The notes under the pieces are model-generated. The model searched no databases. It was given only the letters and a program-made list of their open reading frames with translations, and had not been told where the DNA came from. From NCBI GenBank assembly GCA_014885115.2, contig WKLE02000937.1:9708-20637 (forward strand): 10,930 nt of DNA, read 5' to 3'. This DNA comes from Asterionellopsis glacialis (Eukaryota; Bacillariophyta; Plagiogrammaphyceae; Rhaphoneidales; Asterionellopsidaceae). This document shows, piece after piece, positions 7,845-10,930 of this stretch. A program made the position numbers and the translations under genes. Position 1 is the first letter of the stretch; each line of letters begins with the position of its first letter.

Positions 7845-9154
7845 AAGAAAGAAATCAACTTGTCCTACAAAAACACACCATTATTTGTCAAAAGTTCAAA
7901 AAGATTTATTTTTCAATAATAAATCAAAAACACTCATCCTTGGTTTAAGTTTTCCAAAAGAACGCAATGATGACCTTGCAGAACTATGGATTAACCACAA
8001 TATGAATAATGACAAAAAGACTTCTCTTCCCTCTGTTAGTTGATCAGCAGCAATAATTCAAGATGAAGAAGTAAAACAGATAGTGAGGCAAACAATCAAT
8101 AATCATAATACATAACAATAACAATCACAAGCACACAAGCATGGATTGTTTGTCTTGCATATTGTTAATGTCATTGCGCCATCCAAGTTATTTGATTATT
8201 TAGATCAACATTGGTTTTATCACCTGTTGAGGAATCAAAACTTATGCATGCAATCACATTTTCACATAAAAATAAAAAGAGAAAAAAAACAGCTATCACC
8301 AGGAAAATAATATTGTTAATGAACATATCACTACACTTACAAACATGCAAAAACAAAAAAGGGAATTAGGTCTTTGTGTACAAACACAAACATTGCATTC
8401 CAAAGGGTTACCAGGATTGCATGAAACTATTATGGAAACATCTAAACATGAAATATGCATAGCATAATAAGAGATTACAAAAAATCTTGAACCAAAAAGA
8501 ATTCTCCACCAAGACACTAGGACCACTAAGATGAGTACTTCAAGTGTTTCCTCTAAAAACAATAACATTAACAACATCAACAATATAGTTGTGATTCATT
8601 GTGTTAAGGGAAAAGATAGGTTAGTATACATGATGTATTTGGATATGACTTCATTTTCCTGTTTATCTCAAATGTTTCCTTTTGCTTTGCTTCCCTATTG
8701 TTACTTCTTGATTGTGAGGAAACATAGAACTGGGATACTTGTTATGCTTTGTCAATCTGTTATGGGACTTGATGATGACAACACAATAATAGAATACATG
8801 GAATCAAACAATGACTTCCCCCTAGGTAATAGAAATTATCATACCACCAAAATCAAAAGGGTAATCAAAAGAAGAAAAGCATGGATCCAGCCTCCTGTGT
8901 TTGCAGGTGCACCTAGAAAGGCTATAGTAACAACATGAAAGTGGGTATGATCTAAATATGGTTCAGTGTCACCTGGATATATAAATGCTATTGGATTTGA
9001 CATTGAATGGAAGCTTTGTTTGAAAAATGCTGTTCATTACAACAGCAATGACAACAGCAATTGCAAGACAGAGTATAATGGACAACAAACACAGCAATAC
9101 AAATATGATAATTTGTTCAAGAATGCACACATTTTTATACAAAGCAAACTGTAA
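7845..9154 (+). pseudogene. Broken, unrecognised coding region (possible transposon remnant)
   Basis: Coding-like text runs in one direction but changes frame and contains stops. One frame covers about 7849-8310 and includes LILGLSFPKERNDDLAELW and, after stops, HIVNVIAPSKLFDYLDQHWF. A second frame runs from about 8347 to 9154 and includes LCVQTQTLHSKGLPGLHETI, two TAA stops near 8465, a 135-codon piece (8531-8938) with IVVIHCVKGKDRLVYMMYLD and a basic KIKRVIKRRKAWIQPP segment, then two TGA stops and a 62-codon piece (8966-9154) starting SPGYINAIGFDIEWK. I do not recognise the family. Persistence of one frame across several stops suggests an old coding sequence in decay. Alternatives are a gene with unrecognised introns, or chance frames in AT-rich DNA. 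Confidence 0.35.
9039..9062 (+). repeat. Two tandem copies of a 12-mer
   Basis: ACAACAGCAATG is followed directly by ACAACAGCAATT. It is a small duplication inside the decayed coding stretch, encoding NSNDNSN in that frame. Confidence 0.7.
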
Positions 9155-9456
9155 TACTAGAATGAGAGATGATTCACAAGATGGTGTAATCTAATTTGTG
9201 TTCCTATTTTTGTTGAAGCAAAGACAGGACTCTGATGATAGTCCAGTTCATGAGAACAGGCAGACACACACCTGTGATTAATTGCACTATATTTCCTACA
9301 GTAGATCATCCAGTATTGTATTACTGGACTTTAGAGTGGTATTTGGATATTTGAACATGCATCAATTCATTATATTAGTTTGACCTCTACACTATATAAT
9401 CTGTCCTACAATACAAATTGGTTCCCTTTTTTTTTCTTTCAAAGAGTTGATTCCTA
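9155..9456. other. Gene-free AT-rich spacer
   Basis: Nothing recognisable is seen except a short perfect inverted repeat, CCAGTA TTGTAT TACTGG, near 9310-9327, which is too small to interpret. Confidence 0.4.
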
Positions 9457-9713
9457 CCTGGGACACCTGCAGATTTGTGCCAAATCCATGTTTGACCTCA
9501 TCATGACAAACCAAATATAGAAACATTGAAAAGTCTTTATTTTAGAATAATTGAAATAGACATTCTTAATTCATGCATGTTCACAAGGTTTTTCTTATTT
9601 TGGTGGCATGATGCTACTTTTCACAGGCATGCTGTGCTTTCAGCATGCCAGTCAATGAACAGTCTATATAATTTCTGTCTAAGAAAATGATGACATCAAC
9701 AATTGCCCTGGAT
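9457..9713 (+). repeat. Left arm of the long inverted repeat
   Basis: Runs from CCTGGGACACCTG at the outer end to CAATTGCCCTGGAT at the inner end. It aligns over its whole length, with substitutions and small indels, to the reverse complement of the right arm. Similarity falls away on both sides of these limits. Confidence 0.75.
9626..9649. repeat. Perfect 9-bp palindrome, left arm
   Basis: GGCATGCTG, a 6-nt loop (TGCTTT), then CAGCATGCC. The stem is identical in the right arm, and the flanks TTTTCACA and AGTCAAT are shared too. Confidence 0.85.
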
Positions 9714-10256
9714 TTTGAATGCAAAAAACTCTGCACAATCTCTACACAAATGTGGCTGGCACAAACCCAGTACAAAAAACTCTTACCCTAACTAGGCCTT
9801 CCACAAACCTGCCCAAGCTTTAAACCCAAAGGTTTTTCATTAGCATCAAACTGTGCATGCTGTCAAGAAGAATTTGTTTGTGGAGAGCACACTGCAATAT
9901 CAAAGAAGGTGTACACATGATAAACAGCAATATTACTAGATATACTTGTAATAACTAGCACAATCATATTTGGCACTATTGTGCACCTCCCTAAATGTTG
10001 AATAAACAACACAGACACAACCCAACTTACCATCCATGACTCCTGTCCAACCTGCATGCCTAGTTTCATACAAGGAACCATCATGGGGTCCTTCATGTGC
10101 CATTGTGATGCTTATTGTCACTAGCTTTATCATGTTGGAATCTTTTAATTATATTTTGTTGGGCCATCCATGTTGTGTATCCCAAAACTGCAACAAAATG
10201 TATGCCTAACCCTAACTCCACACAAACTCCACACAAAATTTAACAAGGAAAATAAC

Positions 10257-10504
10257 ATCCAGGGCAATTGATTATTTCATTTTTTTGGATGGATACTGCA
10301 TAGGCTGTTAATTGACTGGCATGCTGAAAACACAGCATGCCTGTGAAAAGCATAGCCAAAATCCAAAAACCCCGTGGATACACACATGAATTAAGAATGT
10401 CCGTTTCAATTGTCCTTAATTAAAGACTTTTCAACATTTCTACTTTTAGTCTGTCATGATGACATCAAATATGGATTTGGTACAAAACCACAGGTGTACC
10501 TGAT
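10257..10504 (-). repeat. Right arm of the long inverted repeat
   Basis: Begins at the inner end with ATCCAGGGCAATTG and ends near CAGGTGTACCTGAT. The outer 50 bases also encode the end of an unrecognised minus-strand frame (10454-10636), so element and coding remnant overlap here. Confidence 0.75.
10318..10341. repeat. Perfect 9-bp palindrome, right arm
   Basis: GGCATGCTG, a 6-nt loop (AAAACA), then CAGCATGCC. The loop is the reverse complement of the left loop with one substitution, consistent with descent from one repeat. Confidence 0.85.
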
Positions 10505-10850
10505 CAATGGCATTGATATGTGATATGGGTTTATAACTTTCTGTTGCTGGTGGCTCAGCAGTCTTAGCTCTCTTTGATGTTTGACAACTGGAGTGGGAGC
10601 TGGATCATCTTGAACTGGATTTTGACATGTTGTCAAGGTTGTTTTTGAGCCAATTTGGACTGTTATTGGGGCAATCTACCAAATGTGCCTGAACACTGAC
10701 AGTATAGCTCACTTCTGGATGTGTTATCCTCAGTGGGACAACACAGTTCAATATAGCTTCTTCTCTTGTTGCAAATCTAGGATCCCTTGCTTTGAGCCTT
10801 AGGCTCAGCATTGTCGCTTGACAACAATAGTTGCAATTGGGTCTGATAAA
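10454..10850 (-). pseudogene. Broken, unrecognised minus-strand coding region
   Basis: One frame is open from 10850 to the TGA at 10605. It contains PNCNYCCQATMLSLRLKARD, then RFATREEAILNCVVPLRITH and a Trp/Asn-rich end. A second frame, shifted by one, overlaps it and continues to 10454 with CQNPVQDDPAPTPVVKHQRE and HQQQKVINPYHISMPL, ending inside the right inverted-repeat arm. The two could be parts of one protein split by a frameshift or an intron in the overlap. No family is recognised, and there is no upstream ATG before the one at 10811. It may be transposon-derived given its neighbour. Confidence 0.35.
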
Positions 10851-10930
10851 CTAGAAAGCAGGAATCCAAACATATGTGGTTGGAACTTATTAAACTAGAA
10901 TTCATGTGTGTAATTGATGGTGCTCAACCT
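10851..10930. other. Window edge, nothing recognised
   Basis: Short AT-rich sequence after an in-frame stop (TAG, minus strand, 10853-10851). A further exon of the unrecognised minus-strand frame could lie beyond the window. Confidence 0.3.

Larger units (their letters stand above)
9457..10504. mobile_element. Non-autonomous DNA element with ~250-bp terminal inverted repeats
   Basis: The two ends are long imperfect inverted copies of each other (9457-9713 and 10257-10504), enclosing about 540 bp with no substantial gene. The best-matching block is 46 nt with two mismatches (9617-9662 against the reverse complement of 10305-10350). Smaller identical blocks are spread along both arms: ACACCTG near the outer end, CCAAATCCAT, TCATCATGACA, TTGAAAAGTCTTTA, ACATTCTTAATTCATG and the inner CAATTGCCCTGGAT. 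No transposase is encoded. No convincing target-site duplication is seen, so the superfamily is open. Long arms fit Mutator-like or foldback-type MITEs. Confidence 0.75.

Noticed and set aside
10205..10217. CCTAACCCTAACT, telomere-like units
   Set aside because: There are only about two units, plus one more at 9786-9792, and no array. It is most likely chance in C/A-rich DNA within the transposon-like element.
1..10930. tRNA, rRNA or CRISPR arrays
   Set aside because: No cloverleaf, rRNA wording or regularly spaced repeats were seen on either strand.

Overview
The window looks like nuclear DNA of a diatom or close stramenopile relative. The evidence is a DUF6824-type protein of the kind expanded in diatoms, a secretory signal that ends in an ASAFAP-like 'FA-FQ' plastid-targeting junction, a short GT-AG spliceosomal intron, Ty1/copia remains and AT-rich spacers. 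Nothing supports a bacterial origin: there are no operons, ribosome binding sites or CRISPR arrays. No species is assigned.

Layout. Positions 1-574 are upstream DNA with no convincing gene. Positions 575-2665 (+) encode a 696-residue DUF6824 protein with proline-rich, histidine-rich and glutamine-rich tails. Within 20 bases of its stop begins a decayed minus-strand Ty1/copia-like retrotransposon fragment (about 2684-4415). It keeps the C-terminal part of the RNase H domain and a long coiled-coil-like open frame, but integrase, most of reverse transcriptase and the LTRs are not recognisable. Positions 4416-5000 hold no gene. Positions 5001-6984 (-) encode a two-exon DUF819-family membrane protein, probably plastid-directed. 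Splicing out a 112-nt intron restores the family's most conserved C-terminal motif. Positions 6985-7844 are upstream DNA with only weak motif candidates.

From about 7845 to the right end the DNA looks like accessory or transposon-derived sequence. It holds a broken, unrecognised plus-strand coding stretch (7845-9154), a 1.05-kb element with imperfect inverted repeats of about 250 bp at both ends (9457-10504), and a broken, unrecognised minus-strand coding stretch (10454-10850). Each arm of the 1.05-kb element carries the same perfect 9-bp palindrome with a 6-nt loop, and this is the most distinctive structure in the window.

The two intact genes are convergent and separated by the retrotransposon remnant. 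Nothing in the sequence shows that they work together. The DUF6824 product is probably nuclear or cytosolic, and the DUF819 product is probably a plastid envelope or thylakoid membrane protein.
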